Part shown: one piece after another, positions 20,886-32,445 of the stretch
How the letters are laid out: the number at the start of each line of letters is the position of its first letter
Numbering within the stretch: position 1 is the stretch's first letter
Origin: Apoda limacodes
Taxonomy: Eukaryota; Arthropoda; Insecta; Lepidoptera; Limacodidae
Assembly: GCA_946406115.1 (NCBI GenBank)
Contig: OX291560.1
Coordinates: 9,487,158 to 9,551,157 of the forward strand
DNA: 64,000 bases
Direction: 5' to 3'
Position numbers and translations under genes: made by a program
The notes under the pieces: model-generated
Databases searched by the model: none
What the model saw: only the letters and a program-made list of their open reading frames with translations
What the model was told of the DNA's origin: nothing

Positions 20886-21223
20886 CCATAAATGCTATAT
20901 CTATGGCTACAATTTGTTTTTTTTTCTTTATTCAATAACACTATATAACTATATTTTATTTAAAAAAAAAATTTACAGAATCTATGACAGAATGCTACGC
21001 ACCATGCTATTTGACATATAGTCGAAATGGCTTATAGTCGATTATAAATAATTCGCAGAAATGATTGCGACGTTTATATCATTGTGTATCTGTCAGCCTA
21101 CGTTTATAGTTATTACCAGGATTACATTAAACATTAACCATTTATCCAATTTTAAAATAGATTGAGTAAATCTGAATTGGAATTTGTATCTATTTTCTTA
21201 ATAAGAAATATAGGTAATAAGAA
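20886..21223. other. No gene recognised
   Basis: AT-rich spacer. Nothing recognised. Confidence 0.5.
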
Positions 21224-21508
21224 ACCGGCCAAATGCGTATTGCGCATGCATTAAGTTAGGGTTCTGTAGAATGAGAATTACTGCAAATATCTGGAAAACC
21301 TTTCATTGAACCATTATTGTTCAAACCAAATTTTGTTGAAAGTATTTAAAAAGATTTTTTTCCGTATATTTAGAACAAGTATTTCAAATAAGTCGTTCGA
21401 GACACAACTGATAAAAACTTTGAAAGTTTTCATCAGAAACGATGCAAGGTCTTCGAAATTATAAGACATTGACATATTTTGCACTTTGGCTACGGAACCC
21501 TGAAAATA
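21224..21508 (-). repeat. Family B-related element (antisense)
   Basis: Begins aaccggccaaatgcgtattg and ends ctacggaaccctgaaaat, the inverse arrangement of family B. It lies back to back with the sense copy at 21518. Confidence 0.6.
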
Positions 21509-21517
21509 TTTTTAAAT

Positions 21518-21988
21518 CGGGTTCCGTAACCAAAGGGTAATTAGCGGAACCCTATTACTAAAACTCCGCTGTCTGTCCGTCCGTCCGTCTATCGCCAGGA
21601 TGTATCTCATGAACCGTGATAGTTAGGCAGTTGAAATTTTCACAGAAGATGTATTTCTGTTGCCGCCATAACAACAAATACTAAAAAATAAAATAAATAT
21701 TTAAGGGGAATAAATATTTATTTAATAAATATTAATACAGCAAAAGTGATTTTTCTGCTCGATTTTGCTCGATATTGGTAACGGCAACAGGTAGACGCTT
21801 AAAATATTCACAGAAAATGTATAGAATAGTTATATAGTCACTTTAAAAATAAATAACTAAATTAAAATTAAAAAAAGTATATAAGGGGGGCTCCCATACA
21901 ACAAACGTGATTTTTTTGCCGTTTTTATAGATAATGGGTGCGGAACCCTTCTTGCGCGAGTACGACTCGCACTTGACCATTTTTTTTT
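21518..21988 (+). repeat. Family B element
   Basis: Starts gggttccgtaaccaaagggt and ends cgagtacgactcgcacttga, then ccat. Internal landmarks match 18734-19177. A partial duplication of aataaatattta occurs near 21705. Confidence 0.75.
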
Positions 21989-22241
21989 TAGTTTATTAAA
22001 AAATTGGTATAGAGATGCCACACACACAGTAATTTCAGCATAACCTGAGCTTTCTCGGATGCGATGGAAAATACTTAGACGGTTAGATATTCGATTCGAA
22101 TTAACGGCCTGGCATAACAAAACATAAAATGCTTACGAACCCCTAAAATTTAATTATGTTGATAGTAGCTTCCAAAACACAAATATATTCTTTCTTAAGA
22201 ATGTATTTTTTAATTATATAAAGATTTTTATATTTTGTTAG

Positions 22242-22345
22242 ATTTATGTACTAGGACTTTATAAGTCACAAGGTTGTTTTGTGTTGTGCGTAACGAGCGC
22301 ATTTCCAGAACAAAGATTTAATTGGAATTTTTATTGCATAATCAT
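22242..22345 (+). repeat. Family E SINE body fragment
   Basis: tgtactaggactttataagt, then cagaacaaagatttaattgg. It corresponds to the reverse complement of 20430-20515 without the tRNA-like head. Confidence 0.65.
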
Positions 22346-22435
22346 TCCTTAGATAGATATAGGTAGATAGAATTAATTAACTTACGCTATTCACGTGTTA
22401 AAGAAAAACTATATAACTGAATAAAGAACTTCCTC

Positions 22436-22860
22436 CTTTTTGAAGTCAGTCAAAAAACAGGGGGATACTTCTTTTCCATCTTACGAATTTTCGATCAGCA
22501 CACGTGACCTGACGCAAGTTTAACATTTTTTACCCATCACAAAAAAAGTGCACAACGCCGCTAAAGAAGTTTTCACTTCAAAAGTTACTTTAAAACCTCA
22601 TGCATTTAGGAATCCAACTACACTTCATACAATGGGATGTGCGAAAAAATGTCAAACCTCAGTCATAAAGATCTACCCTTGAAACATTTTTTTTCTTCAT
22701 TTTATTACTGAATGGTAGCTAACATAATACACCGTCATGTAAAACTTCATCATGATCAATCCAAAAACCTTGAAATTTTGAGTTATAACGGTCGGAGAGA
22801 CGGATATGACGATAATTTTGGGGTTCCGTTCTTGCCTTTTGACTACGGAACCCTAAAATC
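22436..22860. repeat. Unclassified repeat with GGTTCCGT...ACGGAACCC palindromic end
   Basis: Starts with ctttttgaagtcagtcaaaa, a phrase common in lepidopteran repeats (also at 49010-49031). It ends at 22822-22855 with ggttccgttcttgccttttg, then actacggaaccctaaaa, whose ends are inverted. Probably nonautonomous. The family is not certain. Confidence 0.5.
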
Positions 22861-23304
22861 ATTGATAGATACTACGTACAAGATTACTTTAACATGGTTA
22901 AAAACATCTCAATACTTACGCTTTATCATATTAGATAGTATTGATCAAATGTAGATCAAAGCTCAATGTCAGCCGCGCAGCTGACGGGAATGACCGGCCG
23001 AAGTTCGCGAGCTTGAATAAATAAATAGCGCGAGCTTACGGAGTTTTAACTTATGTAAAGCTTGTTAACCGCAGTTTGCAACACTGCAGAGAACTCAACT
23101 TATGTTACTATATGATGCCCCTAGTTTTGCCTGAGATTTTCGTGACGTCAACTAGGTACTCGTGGAATCTAATTTTCACCGATAATATTACGTTCAAAAC
23201 GTTATTGGTGGTAAGCTTATTGTAAAAGTTGGAAAAGTTGTGCCGTACCGGATAGAAATTAGACTTCAGACAACTTTTACAATATACAAAATGTAAAATA
23301 TTGG
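22861..23304. other. No gene recognised; hairpin at 23219-23283
   Basis: Contains perfect 13-bp arms attgtaaaagttg (23219-23231) and caacttttacaat (23271-23283) around a 39-nt loop. Otherwise nothing recognised. Confidence 0.6.
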
Positions 23305-23375
23305 TTGCCCCTTACCGGGAATTGAACAGAGGACCTTTGACACTAGGACATCCCTTAGCATAGTGTGCCAGCTTT
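23305..23375 (-). repeat. Family F SINE head (antisense)
   Basis: ggttgccccttaccgggaat, then tgaacagaggacctttgaca: the reverse complement is a degenerate tRNA-like B-box region. It matches 37965-38030. Confidence 0.6.
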
Positions 23376-23394
23376 ATTAAAAATGTAAATTTTA

Positions 23395-23800
23395 TATTAA
23401 TGCCGTTAGTATACTACTTATGTGCCATTATCCCCTTATTCCCGTGTCCAATTCTGCTTACTTCTTATAGTGCAGTGTCTAGAATAGAATAGTCTTAGAA
23501 TTGGCAAAAGGGGATTATTATTCTGTACCTGGTCTTTTATTTTACCGCTTATAACTATAATGCTGGTATTTATGACTTATGGGACATATATAAAGCCAGC
23601 TTAGTCCATCTATACACTGCTATCAGAAGCAGTTTAACGGCAAGTGGCTCACCATTTATCACGTAGGACTGAAGAAGTTGGTAAAAAGAGACTGTCTCCT
23701 GTTTAATGATGTGGATGTGTTTCCAGCCAGTGGGAATCCCTTCGGGGAATAAAAACCGTGACGTTGTGAATGTACCATTAGCTAAGATCCATGGGAACGA
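23395..23800 (-). repeat. Family G interspersed repeat (antisense)
   Basis: The longest of the three family G copies. It includes ttattctgtacctggtcttt, tgctatcagaagcagtttaa and gactgtctcctgtttaatga, matching 645-860 in order. Confidence 0.65.
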
Positions 23801-23936
23801 AATTCCATAATTTGGCACACTTAAAATTTTCTGTGTATTTCATGTGTTTGTATTATTTTCTATTCAATCTTTATATTACCTACGCTACGTTAAATTTTTA
23901 TGTTGGGTAAATAAAAATAATAATAATACACTAACA

Positions 23937-24295
23937 TATAACACAGAATTAACTTTGATACAATATATATATACTTAACATAGAATTAACAACATAAAAT
24001 ATATAACAGCATTAACAAAATAAGTACAAAATAGAATTAACATAATAAGTAAAAAAAAAAAAATAACAGAATCAACAACATAAAATATATAACACAGAAT
24101 TAACAAAATGAGTTAAAAAAAACATAGAAATAACAAAATAAGTACAAAAAATATATAAAACAGAAACAATAAAATAAAATATATCACACAGCATTAACAA
24201 AATAAAATATATATCACAGAATTAACAAAATAAGTACTAAATAAAATATATTACTCAGAATTCATACAATAAGTACCTACAAAATAAAAATAAGG
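23937..24295. repeat. Degenerate AT-rich tandem array
   Basis: Repeats of cagaattaacaaaataagta and aaaatatataacacagaatt recur about ten times with variable spacing over 360 bp. The period is irregular, so it is old or was made by slippage. Confidence 0.75.
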
Positions 24296-24420
24296 TATAT
24301 AAATCAGCAGCGTTCAGTTTCTGGACAAGACCATGAAATGCTCTTCTTTGTCAACCAACTTCCATTCTTATTAATTTTTTTGTTTTTATTCAGACCCCTT
24401 TATTGTCAATATAATCTTTA

Positions 24421-24618
24421 TAGTCGGTGGTGGCCGAGGGGCGTCACTTCACGTCCCAAGTGGCGGAGGTTCAACCCCGGGGTCAGCGTGTACCAATGAT
24501 GTTTTCTTAATTTCTCATGTACACTAATTTATTTCGGTGAAGGAAAACATCGTGAGGAAACCTGCATACGTCAAGAAAAAAGACGTATTTGAAGTCCACA
24601 ATCCGCAATGGGCTTGAC
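24421..24618 (+). repeat. Family C SINE with good tRNA-like head
   Basis: Head tcggtggtggccgaggggcg, then gcggaggttcaaccccgggg (clear B box). Body ggaaaacatcgtgaggaaac and ctgcatacgtcaag, then gaagtccacaatccgcaatg. The 3' end is truncated. Confidence 0.85.
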
Positions 24619-25274
24619 GTACGAAGCGTTATGCTTCCTCATTCATTATGCTGACGGCAAGGGACTAGAACTCCTTGCCTCCGTCAGTGTTTACCGATTC
24701 TTACAACTTAGGGACTCTCAAGGCGAGAGTGAATAGACATTATTTGAGTTTGCGTGTACCATCCAGCAAGCAAGCAGTGAAACGTACTCAAATTCGAAAT
24801 AATAAAAAAACACTGAATTACCCCACACAGACAAACCTGTAAGTAATACTAGTTTTATGGATATAGACGCCAGGCTGCCTTTCCCCACAAGCTGACCTCT
24901 TACCTTGACTCGGCGCGCCCTGGCTGCATACCGCGGCACGCGTCACCGAACAGCTTTGCATCGGCGCGCACAGCGGTTGTCGATGCTGACAAGAGTTAGG
25001 TCAGCTTACCACCAAGGTTACCTTCTGGTGGTTACCTTTTGGCAGATTACATAGCTTCTGTCTAGTCGAGTTTTAATCGAATGCCAGTCAAATTTTGGTT
25101 ATATCATTGTTTTTAACTTTATCTGTTTGAAAGTAAGGAACAATAAGAACAGTTGTAATGATGAAGCCCAATAGGCTGATCGGCTAGCTCTTTGTTAGGA
25201 ATCAAGAGTTCGACCTCAGGGCTGCTGATTATATTATAAAGTACTTATAACGTCAATGATTCAGTTAAGTAATG
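24619..25274. other. No gene recognised; CpG-rich patch at 24900-25000
   Basis: The patch (cttgactcggcgcgccctgg, accgcggcacgcgtcaccga) is far richer in CpG than its surroundings. It shares gactcggcgcgcc with the patch at 30600-30640. It may be part of a repeat or a regulatory island. Confidence 0.35.
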
Positions 25275-25395
25275 CATAAAAAAGTTTTGAGTCCAAAGTC
25301 CACCAACCAATCTGCGTTGAGTCCGTGTGGTATAGTACTATGACCCGCAACCCTTCATGACATTGGAGCCCAGCGACTTCGACATATAATACCTG
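25275..25395 (+). repeat. RTE-type LINE 3' tail fragment
   Basis: ccaccaaccaatctgcgttg, then gtgtggtatagtactatgac and ttggagcccagcgac. It resembles the ccacCAACCcGCaTTGg...gtGGaTtatGgcc...GcCCAGCaG tails of lepidopteran LINEs. Confidence 0.55.
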
Positions 25396-26012
25396 TGTTG
25401 TGTTGTTCAAAAGGAAATCTACTTAACTAAGCTAACATAAAAAATCTTTCTATAGATAATAGAAAAAAGTTTTAACGCCTATAGAAAATAATGAGTTCAT
25501 CTACCATTTATTGGCAACACCAATCGATTACAATCGTTCCGCCAGCGTGCTTGTCCATGTAAGCACGAAACCATAAATATTTCAAATAAAATTATAGCAG
25601 AACAAACAGGCCCGAAGCCGGATATAGTTGTTAAAAATAATAAATCAGTTTTTAATCAAAGTTCATTAGCGTTGTTATTTGTTTGGTGCGCGGGTCACGC
25701 TGCTTATGATTTACTTTCAATAGTCGACGACGTTGGTGTAAATACGGCCGTCGCCTACGAGTTATTAATCTGTTTAAAGCTTGGTTATATTATGGTTTTT
25801 GCGGGGGATTTATCTACTTTATCTAGATGTGGTCGGTTAATTTAATTACAATCAAATAACTCGACTAAGAAACCAAGGGTTCCCAACCTTTTTTGCTGGA
25901 TTATAAATTATTTTTTTTCCATGTCCCCCCTTTTATAATTTTTTATATAAGACACATTTTTATAACATTCATTTTTAAATTGGAGCTTGATCATTTTGTT
26001 GTTTACAGCCAA
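25396..26012. other. No gene recognised
   Basis: AT-rich. At 25876-25895 gggttcccaaccttttttgc resembles a hAT-like terminus, but no partner end was found. Confidence 0.45.
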
Positions 26013-26215
26013 TAGCATATCCTCACCGGAATCCCACCGTCCATCACGCAGACCCAGCTTAGTGCGGATTATGGACTTCACATAAGTCTTTTTATCGTAC
26101 ACGGGTTTCCTCACTATATTTTCCTTTACCAAAGAGTCGGAAGTATGAACAAACAAATGTACTTGAGAATTATAGAAATGTACTTGATACACGCCAGATT
26201 CGAAGTCTTGCCCAC
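26013..26215 (-). repeat. Family C SINE body (antisense)
   Basis: Contains tagtgcggattatggacttc, acataagtctttttatcgta and cgggtttcctcactatattt, the reverse of the family C body. The apparent 116-codon minus frame over this region is a by-product of the SINE, not a gene. Confidence 0.75.
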
Positions 26216-26949
26216 GGAACACAAGGCAGACGCTGAGACCATTTTTACTTTTTAACATTTTTCTTGTCCATATTTATTTAGTAAATAAAAAATATTACGG
26301 GTGCTGAATCTAATTTTTGTCAGCATTTCAAAATTCAAGATGGCAGATCTAATACGGCGTTCATTGTTTTCAAAGTGAAGTTACTCATACGTCAAAATAA
26401 TATTTTTTAATAATAATAGTAACAAAATAACTAACTATGGTGTAAAAAATATACTGTTCGAAGGAGTACAACTGTACAACAAATTGCAAACGAATAATAA
26501 TGATATTCATTCTCTTTATATATACAAAAAAGTACCTACTGAAAAGTCATATCTTGAAAGATCTCTTATTAGTAATATTGTCTCGGATTATACAAATTAT
26601 CGAAAAGCAAAGAAAAATTAAATCAAAATGATAGCAACTACCAACAGCGATTGTCATTGACTATATTACAATATGTAATAAGTCCCTCAAGCAGCCCTGC
26701 GCCGAGGCGAAATCAGCCAAACCTGAACGGTCAATTTCTATCTATGCATTCTTCCAAACTACCTTAATGTTAACCTTAAATGTACTTAAATTTACTACAA
26801 ATGTTCCGAAGAAGGAATATGAATTTTGCTAAAAATTTAACAAAAGTAATTAATAAATATTATATATAGTAAGTAAATTTTATTTCTCAAGTATAAATGA
26901 ATTGTATTATGTTTTGTGAATTAAATGTCTTAAACCGTAAAATAATATT
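26216..26949. other. No gene recognised
   Basis: AT-rich spacer. Nothing recognised. Confidence 0.5.
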
Positions 26950-27130
26950 CTTGGACAAATCACAGAGAGCCACTTAGTTCCAAACTAAGCAAGGCTTGTA
27001 CCATGGCTGGGTATCCAATAACTGATACAAATACTTAGTCATATATTAACAATATATTATTATACATAGAAATACCCAGACTAAAGAAAAATACAAATGT
27101 TCAGTCACATACTTGTACTGCCAAATGCAG
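26950..27130 (-). repeat. Family D SINE body (antisense)
   Basis: ttagttccaaactaagcaag, then cttgtaccatggctgggtat: the inverse of the gttTGGgaac...ctttgcttagtttggg end of the sense copy at 32203-32445. Confidence 0.65.
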
Positions 27131-27304
27131 AGCCTTCGCACGCAATAAAATTAAAATTAAAAACTAAATGTCAGATCCGTCACCTATAACGAATTTTGCA
27201 TTCTCATAAAAAGTTACTAAGTAATAAAATTTATGCTAACATTTGTGTTTTTGTATCTAACAACAGAAATCGCATGTTATTTTTATTTATTTAATCCTAA
27301 TTAT

Positions 27305-27560
27305 GTTTCATTTGTTTGTTTGTTATTGTTCAAACAACACAGAGATAGTTAAATATATGTAGAAGGGTATGCTACACATGCTTTTTATCCCGAAAAGTTC
27401 CCACAGGAATAAATATCCGATTTACCCAGTGAAAGATCTATAGCTACAGGCCAGCTTGCTATAAATATCTACCCTATGTGCTATTATACTAAAGTTGCCG
27501 TTGGAATTCCACACCGCAAACTAAATTTAACACGGACAGAAATTCGGGCAAAATCTAGTA
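27305..27560 (+). repeat. Family A element, degenerate
   Basis: ttttatcccgaaaagttccc, then agatctatagctacaggcca and ggaattccacaccgcaaact, ending cgggcaaaatctagta. Same order as in family A. Confidence 0.6.
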
Positions 27561-27959
27561 AAAAACAGTTATTATGATAATGGCTGTATAAAATTTATAA
27601 ATTTCAGCCATGATAAACCTCGTTGCAAATAAAGGATTAAAAAACAGGTTTGCAAGCCCTGGGATATGCAGTTTATGGGATAGCACTTCATTCATAAAAA
27701 AATATACCTATCGCTATGAATAAATCACGTTTTTATTCATAATTCTAAATAATATACCGCATTAAAATCATTTATGTTAGCTATTAATACTTGCTGGATG
27801 TCTTGCCAGGCGAAGGGCCTCGAGCTATGTCGACGCCGCACTTACTTGTATTACCTTAGAGCTCCACAAATCGAACCCAGCACGCTACGTATTGTTTATA
27901 ATTGCCAGCGGTTTGTAAAAACAAAAAAAAACATTTTTTTTATAAATTAATTACGATTG
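27561..27959. other. No gene recognised
   Basis: AT-rich spacer. Nothing recognised. Confidence 0.5.
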
Positions 27960-28062
27960 TATAGTATAACCAACTGGTCCGACCCGGCGGTCAAATATCA
28001 AAACTACAGTCGCCATATTAAAATGCTGTGAACTTACGTTAAACTAGCGACAAACACGGGGT
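27960..28062. mobile_element. Family H MITE, copy 2, one-ended
   Basis: tatagtataaccaactggtc, then gacccggcggtcaaatatca and actacagtcgccatattaaa. It matches the inverse half of copy 1. The far inverted end is not clear. Confidence 0.65.
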
Positions 28063-28149
28063 ATGGATAAAGAAGTAACACTCTTTCCGGGAATTTGCCC
28101 TTACTCTTTTTACATGATCGTCTTAATCTATGTATCGTATATATAGAGT

Positions 28150-28510
28150 CTAAACAAAAATTTAAAGTATATGTCAAAGATAGTTTAATGAAAAAAAGCT
28201 ATTACAAAGTTGATGAATACATAAATAATAAAAATGCTTGGAAAAATTAAAACTTAATTGATTTATATTTGTACTGGGGCGTTTGTGATATTTTTTTAAT
28301 TTAAAAATTGAATGTTATGTTATTGCCTAGGTAAGGCTATATTGTATTTTAATATAAAGTTGAAAAAATATAAAAGATTAACTGTTTAGTTTCTTGCCGG
28401 TTCTTCCCGGTAGTAAATCATACCGAACCGGTGGTAATTTTTTTAATGAATAATTAAACTGACGATTTGAAAGTGTTGTTTAAAAGTCTATTCAAAAAAA
28501 AAAGTTTGAG
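28150..28510 (+). pseudogene. CR1/Jockey-group LINE, last codons plus 3' tail
   Basis: Plus-strand codons at 28158-28250 read KFKVYVKDSLMKKSYYKVDE, then YINNKNAWKN and a stop, the usual C-terminus of these LINEs. The 3' region follows, with ttagtttcttgccggttctt and accgaaccggtggtaa, ending in an A-rich tail near 28500. The fragment is 5'-truncated to about 360 bp. Confidence 0.8.
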
Positions 28511-29842
28511 TTTGAAAACATAGAATAAAAAATCATTATATGTATACAGTCCGCCATCGAAGGCGTCTAGTCAGAGTAATCGTAAGGTAAGGTCTAGCGC
28601 ACCCGACTACAATAACGCCGACACATATGGCTATATAGTCAGGTGCTGACTAGCTAGTCATACATTTGGTCGCGGCGCCATGATTGTCTCGCTGACTGAC
28701 TATGAATTAAATAAATGTTTCGGTTGTGGTACAAATATATGTATATGTATTTATATACGCGAGTCTATTCTACCATAACTTCTGAACGCCTTAATTGAAT
28801 CAGATGTGATATATGTATAATTAGGGGTATCGCTAACTTTACATGACCTTGGGTGACATAGGCTAGGTCGTGTCTGAAATAAAACCACGTGATGGCTGTA
28901 GGATCCTTGAAACAAAAACTGGATTATTGGAGTAGGACTATCTTAGGCTTGACAGATACCCCTTATTTTACGGATTACCCCGTTACCCCCGCCCCGCCTT
29001 AACAAAATAGAAACCCGTAATGAGCACAATAAATACGGGGTAAACAAAACTCCCGAATTTCCGGTCGGAGGTGTGAAAAACGACATTCTATCTAGCTGTG
29101 GCTGTTTGAATTTGGCACGGCGCTGCTTGCCGTTGGCGGAGGACAACGGAAGCTATGTTCCATTTTGCGCTCATGACTTTTCATGAGCACTTTCAACCTA
29201 CATTAATTTGTCTTGCGTAAAGAAATCGAAAACCCGTATTTTTTCAGCTGGTAACCCTTAAATCAAGAAGCGACAGGTGGCAACCCTTAGACTATCTCAA
29301 CTATCCTCTTAAGTGGGCCGGTAGTAGGTATAGTAATTACCACAACGTAACTTTGGCTTTGCTGGTTACTAAACATATTTCAGTCTTTAGGTTTGGTTCA
29401 TTGATAAATATAGGAACTATCCACGATTGAGAGATTTCGTACGCCGTTTTATATCACCGGGTAGCAATAACGTATATCATGGCACAATATACTACATCCT
29501 GACTGAGCTAATTATGCTGTTGATGGCTTGCAAGCATACAACTTAAAGTGCTTGATTATGTTTCCCGCCAGCGCTAGCCAAGCTGCGTGACTCTATCAAT
29601 TTGAGCTCGTAATCGGCCAATAATTCCCTATTGAGCTGTTACTTTGGCAAAAGCTAATAGAGCTTTTACTTAGCTTTTCCTCGTTATTTCTCAACTTGAC
29701 CGTCTTTGCGTTAATTTTGCGCAGGAAGGTTTATTTTATGTGATCAATATATGGCTAATTATAGGACGTGGTAGGAAAATATTGATACATTGATACACTT
29801 ATTATGTTAAGGTATACAAGCTTCGCTTTGTACGAAATATCT
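28511..29842. other. No gene recognised
   Basis: Mixed intronic DNA. A small perfect palindrome, gctcatga-cttt-tcatgagc, lies at 29169-29188, next to a GC-richer patch (28975-29150). A 67-codon minus frame over the patch has no recognisable motif. Confidence 0.4.
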
Positions 29843-30126
29843 ATGTCGGCGGCCGATCGTAAAATCCGGCAGATCACGAAATTTTTAGACAGATCGTAAA
29901 GTATGGAAACGAAAGGAACAGAAATCGCACTTTATAAGTCATGTATGATAGGTTAGGTTCAGTTTCTCGTTTTCTAACGTAGATGCGGAGCGAGCAAAGC
30001 GAGCGGAGCGTTCCAGCCAAGCTTCATATAATAATCTGTTCAGTTATATGATAATTTCTATTCCATACTTTACGATCTGCCTACGAATTTCGTGATCTGC
30101 CGGATTTTACGATCGGCCGCTGACAT
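29843..30126. mobile_element. Family J MITE, copy 1
   Basis: The ends gtcggcggccgatcgtaaaa, then tccggcagatcacgaaat, are inverted at the right edge with about five differences in the outer 66 bp. The core ggaacagaaatcgcacttta, aagtcatgtatgataggtt and ggagcgagcaaagcgagcgg is shared with 44750-45038. ATCTAT occurs at both flanks (29839-29844 and 30125-30130), a possible target duplication. Confidence 0.9.
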
Positions 30127-30993
30127 CTATAACTATAATCTTTTGGCACACTAAATGCGTTGTCAACATGTATCGCTATTCAATATATCGCGTCCTAGCT
30201 GGTCATTATTACGCGTCCCGCACGGTCCTGAAACTAGACATACTCACACGTAAGTACTTACAACTGAAAAATACTTTTGAGAAGTCGAAGAAAAACGTGT
30301 TGGCTTATTTGTTAAGGAGAATCTAGAACCAAATTAGATCTTCATAGCGGATTCACTCTCTTAGGTTTGATTTAATATATTGGTGGTGTCCTATTTTAAA
30401 AAACCTCTGCAGCTCTAGTCTCTGAAAATGTTATAGTTCACCTTATATTAAAAGTACGACAATTCATGCTTTTAATAACTCAATAATATATAAAATCTAG
30501 CAATTTACCATCATATGTGTGTTCATAACTCTTTTCCATAACGGGGACGCGTGTCTCATCGCATAATAATACGTCCGCACACTTCGCTAGCCGTCGCGCG
30601 ACTAATCAATTGACTCGGCGCGCCGTGATGTCTTCATCAGCCGCCGAGGGGCGTAACGCCCTGCGCTTGCGCATCATATTACCTAGCCTTCTACACGTAA
30701 GGTAATATCAAATTCTTCTTTAAATATATTATATATGGGATTCTAATATGTTACTTTGACCACAAAATCATACTCTTATAAATTTACCTAAAAAATTAGT
30801 ATTAACATTTATTTATAAAACCAGATTTTAGGACCACTTTCTCTTCTATCCGCGATATCGTCAATGCCAATTTTTTCGTTTAAATCAATAGATTTTGGAT
30901 TGGGACTAAAATATCTCTTGGTAGCCGCGAGTGATATGAACTTTCTAGATCTAAATGAGTCTTAAGTAAATACCAAGCCACCTACCTATTCTA
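30127..30993. other. No gene recognised; CpG-rich patch at 30540-30680
   Basis: The patch (gctagccgtcgcgcgactaa, tgactcggcgcgccgtgatg, gccgccgaggggcgtaacgc) leaves one + frame open for over 50 codons. I do not recognise it. Confidence 0.35.
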
Positions 30994-31076
30994 AACCCTA
31001 AGCAAGCGTTCCTAACATGTGGTCTGTGGACCCCTCGGGGTTCTTAAGAGCGTTGCCTGTAGTCCATGTAAATGTA
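30994..31076. repeat. hAT-like MITE fragment
   Basis: gcgttcctaacatgtggtct, then gtggacccctcggggttctt. This resembles the ends of the 4058-4422 element. Confidence 0.4.
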
Positions 31077-31204
31077 AATGCCTGTAAATAAAATTTCGAT
31101 GAGCAAGTTAACCACATTTTTATTAAAGATAAGATTAATGTAACTTATATTTTGCCCATAAAAACTTTGCTTAGCTCGAATACAGATATTTATCAATACT
31201 ATTT

Positions 31205-31530
31205 ATAAATCCGAAAGTGACTTTGTTTATTTATTTATTTGATTGTTTATCCTTCGTTCACGTCGCAATGTAGAATCCAATTCAGATATTTGGCTCGGAC
31301 ATAGTTGAAGAGACTAAGGAGTACATGGGCTGTATTTTTATCCATGAAAATTTAGAAGTATCTGCAAGAATAATTATTCAACGCAGACAAATTATAGCTA
31401 CAGTTTAAGCTGTAATATTGAAAGCTTTCTTAGTATTTTCAATATCTGTATCAATCAATCAATCAACTGTAGAAATCTCACGCCGATAACCGAATTTAGC
31501 CACTTTATAAGCCACTGGGAAAAGGCACCC
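31205..31530 (+). repeat. Family A element
   Basis: Starts near ccgaaagtgactttgtttat. It includes gttgaagagactaaggagta, atttttatccatgaaaattt and tctcacgccgataaccgaat, and ends near ccactgggaaaagg. Sense counterpart of 4513-4800. Confidence 0.65.
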
Positions 31531-31599
31531 GTGCAATTTTAGCGAAGTAGTTAGCGTTGGAACTCCCATAAAAATAGTCTTCCCCTATTAAGCCAACCA

Positions 31600-31835
31600 C
31601 CATGGTGGCAAAGGAGCTTATTGGCCGTTTGATTTCAAACGGTCACCCTAGTCTATAGACGCTTGCAACACCAGGGGCGTTACTGGCGTGTTTTCGACCA
31701 TGGACAGTTAAATAATCTGGTTTATGGCATAGTTCGAAATGGTAACATGTACTCCAGTCACAACTATTACTAGCCGAGTCAAATACTGTATGTACTTTAA
31801 GTAAAAAAACAAAGTTTAAAGTTCTCGGGAACACT
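31600..31835 (-). repeat. LINE family L, 3' end (antisense)
   Basis: ccaccatggtggcaaaggag, ggtcaccctagtctatagac and gcttgcaacaccaggggcgt form the inverse of the family L tail. Confidence 0.65.
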
Positions 31836-32202
31836 CACCCGTACGATTTGCTTAGCAATTGAAAGTCCACTTAAAGGCAACGCAATGTAGAAGGAAACAA
31901 ATCCAGCAAATTGTACAGGATCGGCAATTACCGAAGACAATGCGTGCGTGAGAGCCTCCCGCACGCAGCCCGCGAATTAGACTTGTTATAAGGAACTGGG
32001 GTAATTAGGGACTGTTCCCACGAGTACAGGTACAGTTCAGCTAGTATACTAAACCTCGACAGGTAGAGTTCCTAATCATTGTTTTTTTTTTAGCTTGTTA
32101 CTAACTAGACAATTATAGGCTTTTACTATTTTTACCAGACTAGGACGAAGTGAAAGAAGGGTTATGTATTTGATTGTCTATGTGTGTATGTTTGTATTAG
32201 TC
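31836..32202. other. No gene recognised
   Basis: Includes a GC-richer patch at 31935-31980 (gcctcccgcacgcagcccgc). Nothing recognised. Confidence 0.4.
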
Positions 32203-32445
32203 GGCTGTGGCTCAGTGGGTAATGAACCGACTGCTGAATCGATGGGCGCGGGTGTAGATACCGCACAAGACACATTTATTATTTATGTTTTTCTTGAGAC
32301 TAGGTGTTTTTTATGTTTATTAAAGTATGTATTTGCAAATAAACAGTATATATGTATGTATTTTTATCCCTTTTTCTGGTATCCATGACACGAACTTTGC
32401 TTAGTTTGGGAACAGAAGGCGCTGTGTGTAATGTCCAAAAATTAA
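32203..32445 (+). repeat. Family D SINE with tRNA-like head
   Basis: Head ggctgtggctcagtgggtaa (A box), ctgctgaatcgatgggcgcg and ggtgtagataccgcacaaga (weakened B box). The body ends with atgacacgaactttgcttag, then tttgggaacagaaggcgctg. This is a classic SINE plan. B-box changes make it unlikely to be transcribed. Confidence 0.8.

Noticed and set aside
25908..26258. 116-residue minus-strand protein
   Set aside because: It overlaps an antisense family C SINE body. The frame is a by-product of that repeat.
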